This document shows positions 54,311-60,782 of a stretch of DNA of 60,782 bases, piece after piece. The DNA is taken from NCBI GenBank assembly GCA_905234495.1, contig CAJOHE010000011.1, forward strand, positions 1 to 60,782. The letters are read 5' to 3'. The translations under genes were made by a program, and so were the position numbers. Position 1 is the stretch's first letter. Each line of letters begins with the position of its first letter. Source of the DNA: an uncultured Eubacterium sp. Lineage in GTDB: Bacteria; Bacillota; Clostridia; Oscillospirales; Acutalibacteraceae. Below the pieces are notes generated by a model. It did not search any database. It saw nothing but the letters and a program-made list of their open reading frames with translations, and was not told the DNA's origin.

Positions 54311-56941
54311 ATGGCAAAGGAACTTTCAAAACAGTATAATCCGAGTGAGGTAGAGGACCGCACTTATAAATTCTGGTGTGATAATAAATATTTTCACGCC
54401 GAGGTCAATCCTGACAAAAAGCCCTACACCATAGTGATTCCGCCCCCGAATATTACGGGACAGCTTCATATGGGACATGCGCTTGACAACACCCTTCAGG
54501 ATATCCTCATCAGATATAAGAGAATGCAGGGCTACGAGGCTTTGTGGCTTCCCGGCACCGACCACGCTTCCATCGCAACCGAGGCAAAGATTGTTGAGGC
54601 TATGAGAAAGGAAGGCGTTTCAAAGGACGATATCGGCAGGGACGGTTTCCTTGAAAGAGCCTGGGCGTGGAAGGACCAGTACGGCTCACGCATTATTGAG
54701 CAGCTCAAGAAGATGGGCTCATCCTGCGACTGGGACAGAGAGCGCTTCACAATGGACGAGGGCTGTTCAAAGGCGGTTCGCGAGGTCTTTGTAAACCTCT
54801 ACAACAAGGGCTTGATTTATCAGGGCAAGAGAATGGTAAACTGGTGCCCTCATTGCTGCACAACTATTTCCGACGCAGAGGTTGAGTACGAGGACCAGGC
54901 AGGCCATTTCTGGCATCTTCGCTACCCCTTCAAGGACGGCAACGGCTACGTTGAACTTGCCACAACCCGTCCCGAGACAATGCTCGGCGATACCGCAGTT
55001 GCAGTTAATCCCGAGGATGAGAGATATAAGGACTTAGTTGGTAAAACTCTTATTCTTCCGATAGTTCACCGCGAGATTCCCGTTGTTGCCGACGACTATG
55101 TTGATATAGAATTCGGTACCGGCGTTGTTAAAATCACACCCGCACACGACCCTAACGACTACGAGGTAGGTCTTCGCCATAATCTTGAAATCATAGACGT
55201 TATGACCGACGACGGCCACATCGCTGAGGGCTGGGGCAAGTACAGCGGAATGGACAGATATGAGTGCCGTAAGGAAATCGTTAAGGACCTTGAGGCAGAG
55301 GGCGCTCTCATCAAGGTTGAGGATTATTCCCATAACGTTGGCACCTGCTATCGCTGCCATACCTCGATTGAGCCGAGGCTTTCAAAGCAGTGGTTTGTTA
55401 AGATGGCGCCGCTTGCAGAGCCGGCAGTTAAGGTTGTACGCGACGGCAAGGTTAAGTTTGTGCCCGAGCGTTTTGACAAGATTTACTATCACTGGATGGA
55501 AAACATCAAGGACTGGTGTATTTCCCGTCAGCTCTGGTGGGGACACAGAATCCCCGCGTGGTACTGCGCCGACTGCGGCAAGGTAACCGTTTCGAAGACC
55601 GATCCCGACTGTTGCGAACACTGCGGCAGCAAGAATATAAAGCAGGATGAGGACACTCTCGACACTTGGTTCTCATCAGCATTATGGCCGTTCTCAACTC
55701 TCGGCTTCCCCGAGAAGACCCCCGAGCTCGACTATTTCTATCCGACAAATACTCTTGTAACCGGTTACGATATCATCTTCTTCTGGGTTGCAAGAATGAT
55801 TTTCTCGGCAGTTGAGCATACCGACAACGTTCCGTTTGATACGGTACTTATTCACGGCCTTGTTCGCGACGCGCAGGGAAGAAAGATGAGTAAGTCCCTC
55901 GGCAACGGTATCGACCCGCTCGAGGTTATCGACGAATACGGCGCTGACGCCCTTCGCTTTACCCTTGCAACGGGCAACTCTCCCGGAAACGATATGCGTT
56001 TCTCTGACGACAAGGTTAAGGCTTCGCGCAACTTTGCAAACAAGCTCTGGAACGCCGCACGTTTCGTTCTTATGTATCTTACCGACGATTTCAGCTATAA
56101 CGGACTTCCCGAAAATCTTGAAATCGAGGACAAGTGGATTATCTCAAAGGTAAACAATCTTGCAAAAGAGGTTACCTATAATCTCGATAAATTTGAGCTA
56201 GGTATTGCAATTCAGAAGCTCTACGATTTCAGCTGGGACGTATTCTGCGACTGGTATATTGAGATTGCAAAAATCAGACTTCAGGGCGACGACGCTCAGG
56301 CAAAGAGCGACGCTACCTCGGTTCTCGTTTACGTTCTCACCGATATACTCAAGCTGCTTCATCCGTTTATGCCCTTCATTACCGAGGAAATCTATCAGGC
56401 AATCCCTCACGATGACGATTCAATTATGATTTCAAAGTGGGTTGAGTTTGACGATGCGCTTTCCTATTCGGCTGAAGAGGCTGAAATGGAAAAGATTATG
56501 AAGGCAATCCGCGCAATCCGTAACAGAAGAAGCGAGATGAATATCCCGCCGAGCAAGAAGGCTAAGGTTTACGTTGAAACTGCGGACAAGGCTGTATTCG
56601 AGATGGGCGCAAAGTTCATCGTCCGTCTTGCATCCGCGAGCGAGGTTGAGGTTGGCGACAGCTTCGGCGACCTCGGCAACACGGTAACAATCATTACCGA
56701 CGACGCTAAAATCTATATCCCGATGGGCGACCTTGTGGACTTTGACGCAGAGCGCAAGCGCCTTGAAAAGGAACTTGCACAGGCTGAGGATAAGCTTGCG
56801 TTCATCAACAAGAAGCTCAACAATCCGGGCTTTGTAAACAAGGCGCCCGAGAAGGTTGTTGAGCAGAACAAGGCTGACGCAAAGGTTCTCGAGGAAAGAA
56901 TTGCGAATATCAAAAATTCAATAAATTCGCTTGGTGAGTAA
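54311..56941 (+). CDS. valS: Valyl-tRNA synthetase, 876 aa
   Basis: Class I synthetase that charges tRNA-Val. HIGH motif in [16 protein letters not shown] (near residue 50), editing CP1 domain with [24 protein letters not shown] in [14 protein letters not shown] (near 522), anticodon-binding region and a C-terminal coiled coil (about 810-876). Zinc-type cysteines CADCGK and CEHCGS occur near 420-440. Normal length. AAAGGAG upstream of ATG 54311. Control by the upstream T-box. Confidence 0.97.
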   Translation: MAKELSKQYNPSEVEDRTYKFWCDNKYFHAEVNPDKKPYTIVIPPPNITGQLHMGHALDNTLQDILIRYKRMQGYEALWLPGTDHASIATEAKIVEAMRKEGVSKDDIGRDGFLERAWAWKDQYGSRIIEQLKKMGSSCDWDRERFTMDEGCSKAVREVFVNLYNKGLIYQGKRMVNWCPHCCTTISDAEVEYEDQAGHFWHLRYPFKDGNGYVELATTRPETMLGDTAVAVNPEDERYKDLVGKTLILPIVHREIPVVADDYVDIEFGTGVVKITPAHDPNDYEVGLRHNLEIIDVMTDDGHIAEGWGKYSGMDRYECRKEIVKDLEAEGALIKVEDYSHNVGTCYRCHTSIEPRLSKQWFVKMAPLAEPAVKVVRDGKVKFVPERFDKIYYHWMENIKDWCISRQLWWGHRIPAWYCADCGKVTVSKTDPDCCEHCGSKNIKQDEDTLDTWFSSALWPFSTLGFPEKTPELDYFYPTNTLVTGYDIIFFWVARMIFSAVEHTDNVPFDTVLIHGLVRDAQGRKMSKSLGNGIDPLEVIDEYGADALRFTLATGNSPGNDMRFSDDKVKASRNFANKLWNAARFVLMYLTDDFSYNGLPENLEIEDKWIISKVNNLAKEVTYNLDKFELGIAIQKLYDFSWDVFCDWYIEIAKIRLQGDDAQAKSDATSVLVYVLTDILKLLHPFMPFITEEIYQAIPHDDDSIMISKWVEFDDALSYSAEEAEMEKIMKAIRAIRNRRSEMNIPPSKKAKVYVETADKAVFEMGAKFIVRLASASEVEVGDSFGDLGNTVTIITDDAKIYIPMGDLVDFDAERKRLEKELAQAEDKLAFINKKLNNPGFVNKAPEKVVEQNKADAKVLEERIANIKNSINSLGE

Positions 56942-56942
56942 T

Positions 56943-58031
56943 TTGAATTATAACGATGCACTGAAAGTTATAAACGATAAAAAAAGACTCGGCATTATGC
57001 CGGGTCTTGCTCGCATTATGAATATTCTTGATTATATGGGCAACTCTCAGGAAAAGCTGAGTATTATCCATATAGCGGGGACAAACGGAAAGGGAAGCGT
57101 TGCTAATATGATTGCAAACGCACTTATGAAATCGGGGAAAAGAGTAGGGCTCTTTACCTCGCCCTATGTTGCCGACTACCGCGAGCAGATTCAGCTCAAC
57201 GGCGAGCCGATTCCCGAAAAGGTGCTTGCTGATTATATCAATGCGTACGCCGACTTTGAGGCAACCGAGTTCGAGCTTCTCACCGCGATTATGTATAAGT
57301 ATTTCAGCGACAGCGATGTTGATTACGCTGTAGTCGAGTGCGGTATGGGCGGTCTTGAGGATGCGACAAATACCGAGAGCAGAAACCTTTCGGTCATCGC
57401 CTCAGTATCCCTCGACCACACCGATTTTCTAGGCGGCAGCATTGAAGAAATAGCCCGTCAGAAAGCGGGAATAATTAAAGACAATTCAATCTGCGTTCTC
57501 TATCCGAACCCCGAAACCGATTATGTTTTCGAGAAGGCCTGCAAAGAGAAAAACGCAAAGCTCGTTAGAGTTTCTGATTGCGGCGACTTCAGGCAGAATA
57601 ATCTTGAAACCGCGAACGCAGTTTTAAGAGAACTCGGAATAAACGAAACCGCCGAATACCCTTCTCTTCCCGCAAGGCAGGAAAGAATCGGCGGCGTGCT
57701 TCTCGACGGCGGTCACAACGCCGAGGCGGCAAAGGCTCTCGCGCCGCTTCTTGAAAACGAGGTTGCGCTCATCGCGATGCTGAAAGATAAGGACGTTGAC
57801 GAGTACCTATCAAATGTTGCGGTAAAATGCAAGAGGATTATTGCAACTCAGGTTGATAATTTCCGCGCAATGCCTGCCGATGACTTGGCACGTATCGCCC
57901 GCAAATTCTGCGGCGACGTTATAAGCATTGATAATCCCCGCGAGGCTCTCGCGTATGCAAAAGGGCAGGGGCTCACTCTTGTTTGCGGTTCATTCTATCT
58001 CGCGCAGGAAATAAGAAAAGATTTGCTTTAA
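56943..58031 (+). CDS. folC: Folylpolyglutamate/dihydrofolate synthase, short form, 362 aa
   Basis: Adds glutamate to (dihydro)folates. P-loop IAGTNGKGSVANMIA near residue 50, FTSPYVADYREQIQLNG, ECGMGGLEDATN, SLDHTDFLGGSIEEIARQKAGIIK and C-terminal LDGGHNAEAAKAL. It is some 60 residues shorter than usual; the family's mid-protein segment with G-x-H-Q-x-x-N-A is reduced to FRQNNLETANAVL near residue 215. GGTGAG ahead of TTG 56943 favours this start, just after the valS stop. Probably in the same transcript as valS, the common order in Firmicutes. Confidence 0.9.
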   Translation: MNYNDALKVINDKKRLGIMPGLARIMNILDYMGNSQEKLSIIHIAGTNGKGSVANMIANALMKSGKRVGLFTSPYVADYREQIQLNGEPIPEKVLADYINAYADFEATEFELLTAIMYKYFSDSDVDYAVVECGMGGLEDATNTESRNLSVIASVSLDHTDFLGGSIEEIARQKAGIIKDNSICVLYPNPETDYVFEKACKEKNAKLVRVSDCGDFRQNNLETANAVLRELGINETAEYPSLPARQERIGGVLLDGGHNAEAAKALAPLLENEVALIAMLKDKDVDEYLSNVAVKCKRIIATQVDNFRAMPADDLARIARKFCGDVISIDNPREALAYAKGQGLTLVCGSFYLAQEIRKDLL

Positions 58032-58060
58032 AACAAAATTCGATAAATAATTCACTCTCG

Positions 58061-58093
58061 GTCTGCTACTATGTTAGCGGACCGTTATTTTTT
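58061..58093 (+). terminator. Terminator-like hairpin between folC and spoIIAA
   Basis: GGTCTGCTA (58061-58069) pairs with TAGCGGACC (58076-58084), one G-T pair, then GTTATTTTTT. The T-run ends right at the spoIIAA ribosome binding site. Confidence 0.7.
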
Positions 58094-58105
58094 GGAGTGA
58101 AAAAT

Positions 58106-58438
58106 ATGAATGTAACAATAGAGTCAAGCGGCAGAATTATAGTCGCTTACCTCATAGGCGAGATTGACCACCACACCGCCGCGGACGTCAGAAGAAGAAT
58201 AGACGACGCTCTGTCCGTCAAGAAACCGAATGAGCTGATACTTGATTTTAAAAACGTTAGCTTTATGGATTCCTCGGGCATCGGGCTTGTTATGGGGCGT
58301 TACAGGCTTCTTAAAACGATTGACCCGACGGCGACGGTGCTTGTTAAAAACGTCAGCACGCAGACTAAGAAAATTATGGAACTTGCGGGGCTTGGCAGAA
58401 TTGCAATGATAAAGGAGTGTAACGATGAAAAAGATTAA
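58106..58438 (+). CDS. spoIIAA: Anti-sigma F factor antagonist SpoIIAA, 110 aa
   Basis: STAS-domain switch protein of forespore sigma-F control. Phosphorylation site region FMDSSGIGLVMGRY (Ser56/57). Unphosphorylated SpoIIAA binds SpoIIAB and frees sigma-F. GGAG at 58094-58097, 8 nt upstream, selects ATG 58106; the longer frame from 57983 runs through folC and the terminator hairpin. Overlaps spoIIAB by 14 nt. Confidence 0.93.
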   Translation: MNVTIESSGRIIVAYLIGEIDHHTAADVRRRIDDALSVKKPNELILDFKNVSFMDSSGIGLVMGRYRLLKTIDPTATVLVKNVSTQTKKIMELAGLGRIAMIKECNDEKD

Positions 58439-58862
58439 CGAATTCAGACTGACAGTTGAAAGCATGAGCGCAAACGAGAGCTTTGCGCGTTCGGTTACGG
58501 GCGCGTTCATAACCCCGCTCGACCCGACTCTTGAGGAAATGGCAGACCTTAAAACCGCAGTGAGCGAGGCTGTGACAAACTGCATTGTCCACGCCTACCG
58601 CGATACATACGGAAAAATTTATATAAACGGCGCGATATTTGATGACGGCATCGTAAGAATCACCGTTCGCGATAAGGGCTGCGGAATTGATAATATCGAG
58701 CAGGCAACCGCGCCCCTTTTTACAACGGGCGACGGCGACCGCGCAGGGCTCGGCTTCACGGTTATGGAAAGCTTCTGTGACAGCGTAAAGGTTCGCTCAA
58801 AGCCAAACTGCGGCACGACGGTAACGCTTACTAAAAAGATTTCGGGCAAATCAAAATGGTAG
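58425..58862 (+). CDS. spoIIAB: Anti-sigma F factor SpoIIAB, 145 aa
   Basis: GHKL-type protein kinase and anti-sigma factor. N-box AVSEAVTNCIVHAY, G1 DKGCGI, G2 GLGFTVM. Holds sigma-F inactive and phosphorylates SpoIIAA. Starts within spoIIAA and overlaps sigF by 7 nt. Confidence 0.95.
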   Translation: MKKINEFRLTVESMSANESFARSVTGAFITPLDPTLEEMADLKTAVSEAVTNCIVHAYRDTYGKIYINGAIFDDGIVRITVRDKGCGIDNIEQATAPLFTTGDGDRAGLGFTVMESFCDSVKVRSKPNCGTTVTLTKKISGKSKW

Positions 58863-59512
58863 AAGATGCAAAACGCGAGAAAATGATAGAGGAAAATATC
58901 GGGCTCGTCCATTCGATTGCTCACCGTTTCAGGGGCAGGGGAGTTGAGTATGACGATCTGTTTCAGAGCGGCTGCGTCGGGCTAATTAAAGCCGTGGACA
59001 GATTCGATGAAAGCAGGGGCTTTGCGTTTTCAACCTATGCCGTTCCCGTGATTATGGGTGAGATTAAGCGGATTTTCCGCGAGGGCGGTACCGTCAAGGT
59101 CAGCCGCTCGTTAAAAGATAAGGCAATGAAGGCGCAGACGGTTTGCGAAAGCTTTGAAAAGGACAGGCTTCGTCAGCCAACTGTTTCTGAACTATCGGTT
59201 CTTCTCGGCATTTCCGTTGAGGATACCGCCGACATACTCAACGTTATGAGCCCGCCTCTTTCGCTTGATTCTTTCGGCGAGGACGGCGACAGCACAGTCG
59301 ATATACCGGTTGACGAAAGCGAACAGCTTTTCGACCGCCTTTCCGTCTTGCAGCTTATGAAGCATCTCGACGAAACCGAGAAAAAGATTGTCGACTGCAG
59401 ATACTATAAGGGCTATACACAGTCGCAGACCGCAGACCTTCTCGGCGTCTCGCAGGTGCAAGTTTCCCGCAAGGAAAAGCGCCTCCTCCAGAAACTGCGA
59501 AATATAATATAG
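58856..59512 (+). CDS. sigF: RNA polymerase sporulation sigma factor SigF, 218 aa
   Basis: First forespore-specific sigma factor. Region 2 motifs NIGLVHSIAHRFRGRG, YDDLFQSGCVGLIKAVDRFD and FSTYAVPVIMGEIKRIFR, region 3 with TVKVSRSLKDKA, region 4 GYTQSQTADLLGVSQVQVSRKEK. Third gene of the canonical spoIIAA-spoIIAB-sigF operon, followed by a terminator. Confidence 0.95.
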   Translation: MVEDAKREKMIEENIGLVHSIAHRFRGRGVEYDDLFQSGCVGLIKAVDRFDESRGFAFSTYAVPVIMGEIKRIFREGGTVKVSRSLKDKAMKAQTVCESFEKDRLRQPTVSELSVLLGISVEDTADILNVMSPPLSLDSFGEDGDSTVDIPVDESEQLFDRLSVLQLMKHLDETEKKIVDCRYYKGYTQSQTADLLGVSQVQVSRKEKRLLQKLRNII

Positions 59513-59526
59513 TATAATACACATAA

Positions 59527-59555
59527 AAAGACGGGCTAATGCCCGTCTTTCTTAA
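59527..59555. terminator. Bidirectional terminator between sigF and metA
   Basis: AAAGACGGGC pairs with GCCCGTCTTT around TAAT; A- and T-rich on both sides, and it abuts the metA stop codon. Confidence 0.8.
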
Positions 59556-60470
59556 TTATAATTCCGTCAAATCATACGGCGTCTTCTGATATACAAAGTA
59601 GTTGAGCCAGTTTGAGAAAAGAATACTTGCCGTGCTCTTCCAACTCATTTCAGGCACAAGCCTTTCGTCGTCGTTGGGGAAGTAGTTGTAAGGAATTTCA
59701 ATGTCAAGCCCTTTGCCCTTGTCCCTGAAATATTCCTTTGCAAGCGTATCCCTGTCGTACTCGCTGTGACCTGTGATGAAAAACTGCCTGCATACCATAT
59801 CCGATACAATGTGAACGCCAGCCATATCGCTGTAGGAAATCACCTGTAAATCCTTGACGCGCGCGATATCGTGCATCGATACCGTCGTGTGCCTTGAATG
59901 GGGAACGTAGTATCTGTCGTCAAGCCCTCTCATAAGAGGATGTGTTTCGTCAAGCGATTTGTGGGGGAACACGCCGAACATCTTTTTCTCAAGCGGCTTT
60001 TTGTTTATGCCGTAGTGATAGTAAAGACCTGCCTGCGCGCCCCAGCAGATATGAAACGTGCTGTAAACGTTTTTCTTTGACCATTCCATAATGTCGCAGA
60101 GCTCGTCCCAGTAGTCGACGTCTTCAAATTCAAGATGCTCAACGGGCGCGCCCGTGATAATCATTCCGTCATATCTGTTGTCTACAATCTGGTCAAACGT
60201 GTAATAGAACTTATCCATATGGCTTTTGGACACGTTCTTTGATTCGTGACTCTTAACCTGAAGGAAGTCTATGTCGACTTGCAGGGGAGTGTTACTGAGA
60301 AGCCTGAGAAGCTGAGTCTCAGTCTCGAGCTTCGTGGGCATCAGATTGAGTATGATGATTTTAAGAGGTCTGATATCCTGAGTATCAGCACGCATCTTAC
60401 TCATCACGAATATGTTTTCTATTTCAAGATTTTGTTTCGCAGGAAGAGCGTCGTCTATTCTGATAGGCAT
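59556..60470 (-). CDS. metA: Homoserine O-acetyltransferase (MetA family), 304 aa
   Basis: Activates homoserine in methionine synthesis. Nucleophile Cys142 in [13 protein letters not shown], with the conserved [13 protein letters not shown] and [13 protein letters not shown]. The residue at position 111 is Glu (GAPVEHLEF). In characterised MetA proteins Glu111 goes with acetyl-CoA use and Gly111 with succinyl-CoA, so acetyl transfer is predicted. AAAGGAG 8 nt upstream selects ATG 60470 over the longer frame from 60488. A TATAAT is at 60505-60510 (minus); no SAM riboswitch or T-box is seen upstream. Confidence 0.93.
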   Translation of the reverse strand: MPIRIDDALPAKQNLEIENIFVMSKMRADTQDIRPLKIIILNLMPTKLETETQLLRLLSNTPLQVDIDFLQVKSHESKNVSKSHMDKFYYTFDQIVDNRYDGMIITGAPVEHLEFEDVDYWDELCDIMEWSKKNVYSTFHICWGAQAGLYYHYGINKKPLEKKMFGVFPHKSLDETHPLMRGLDDRYYVPHSRHTTVSMHDIARVKDLQVISYSDMAGVHIVSDMVCRQFFITGHSEYDRDTLAKEYFRDKGKGLDIEIPYNYFPNDDERLVPEMSWKSTASILFSNWLNYFVYQKTPYDLTEL

Positions 60471-60624
60471 GATATCAGCTCCTTTCATATAATGTTATTA
60501 ATATATTATACCGCTCTGCGTAGCGTGTATATGATTATAACAAATAAAATATACAAATGCAACTTAAAATTTTTGTATAATTTGCTATTTTGTAAAAAAA
60601 TCCTGAAAAATCGAAAAAAAGTTA

Positions 60625-60653
60625 TTGACAATGGGTTGCATATGTGTTAATAT
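60625..60653 (+). promoter_or_regulatory. Strong promoter, probably of an rRNA operon
   Basis: TTGACA (60625-60630), 17-nt spacer, TAATAT (60648-60653), preceded by an A/T-rich stretch that could act as an UP element. 60511-60624 between it and metA holds nothing else. Confidence 0.75.
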
Positions 60654-60782
60654 TTCAAGGCGCTCGTGAAAACGGGCGCAAAAAAGAACCTTGACAATTA
60701 AACAACGACGAAAAAGGAACCCGATAAAATTTTGAGAGTTTTATCTGTACTCGTGTATGGAAATACACAAACAGTAATTGCG
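60654..60782 (+). other. Probable 16S rRNA leader, cut by window edge
   Basis: Hairpin GCGCTCG/CGGGCGC (60661-60680), then AGAACCTTGACAATTAAAC, which resembles rRNA boxA-type antitermination leaders of Firmicutes. TTTTGAGAGTTTTATC near 60731-60746 is close to the 16S 5' end motif but diverges after it. Hairpin GTGTAT-GGAA-ATACAC (about 60755-60770) follows. No mature rRNA is in view. Confidence 0.5.

Noticed and set aside
60471..60624. SAM riboswitch or T-box upstream of metA
   Set aside because: The leader is too short and lacks the conserved motifs.

Overview
The window looks like chromosomal DNA of a spore-forming, gut or rumen-type member of the Clostridia, most likely Oscillospirales/Ruminococcaceae. 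Pointers are sigK, the spoIIA-sigF operon, ytfJ/gerW, a valine T-box, Firmicute-style AGGAGG ribosome binding sites, frequent TTG starts, a broken dockerin-like tail and choline-binding-type cell-wall repeats. Pectin use is suggested by an arabinanase-like (GH43-type) domain in a giant exoprotein and by tagaturonate reductase plus altronate dehydratase. The genus is inference; no rRNA gene lies in the window.

Layout. 1-3180 (minus): a 932-residue secreted repeat protein followed by at least three tiny ORFs that share a YxxP ... D-[VI]-[IL]-T-T-S motif; the leftmost is cut by the edge. 3181-4028: AT-rich spacer, then a promoter-terminator unit containing a degenerate tRNA-Leu-like RNA and duplicated tRNA 3' ends. 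4029-12968: a membrane-anchored protein, a Na/Pi cotransporter, a frameshifted dockerin-like protein, an MFS carrier/K+ channel/LURP-one operon, an SDR oxidoreductase and sigK. 13154-29716: exoprotein island with a 3575-residue giant protein, another small YxxP peptide, an NlpC/P60 cell-wall hydrolase and a duplicated beta-repeat protein, both of the latter with the same wall-binding C-terminus.

29721-46607: housekeeping. uvrB-MATE-uvrA; then a lipoprotein (apparent AUA start), response regulator, histidine kinase, DUF1385, prmC, M50 protease, scpA, scpB, DUF2953, ytfJ, D,D-carboxypeptidase and rluB. 46638-49848: a three-gene biotin-dependent set (carboxyltransferase, biotin carrier, OadA-like subunit) resembling a transcarboxylase. 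49850-51087: 6S RNA and a DUF1292 gene on minus, then divergently a roughly 540-nt AT-rich, strongly structured RNA with its own promoter and terminator and no convincing coding capacity. 51137-58093: uxaB-uxaA, T-box-valS-folC. 58106-59512: spoIIAA-spoIIAB-sigF. 59556-60470 (minus): metA. The last 160 bases hold a near-consensus promoter and hairpins typical of an rRNA operon leader.

The strongest candidates for something undescribed are (1) the small YxxP/DVITTS peptides encoded directly downstream of very large exoproteins at two separate loci and (2) the long structured RNA at 50551-51087. Function predictions come from reading translations and motifs by eye; no database search was run.
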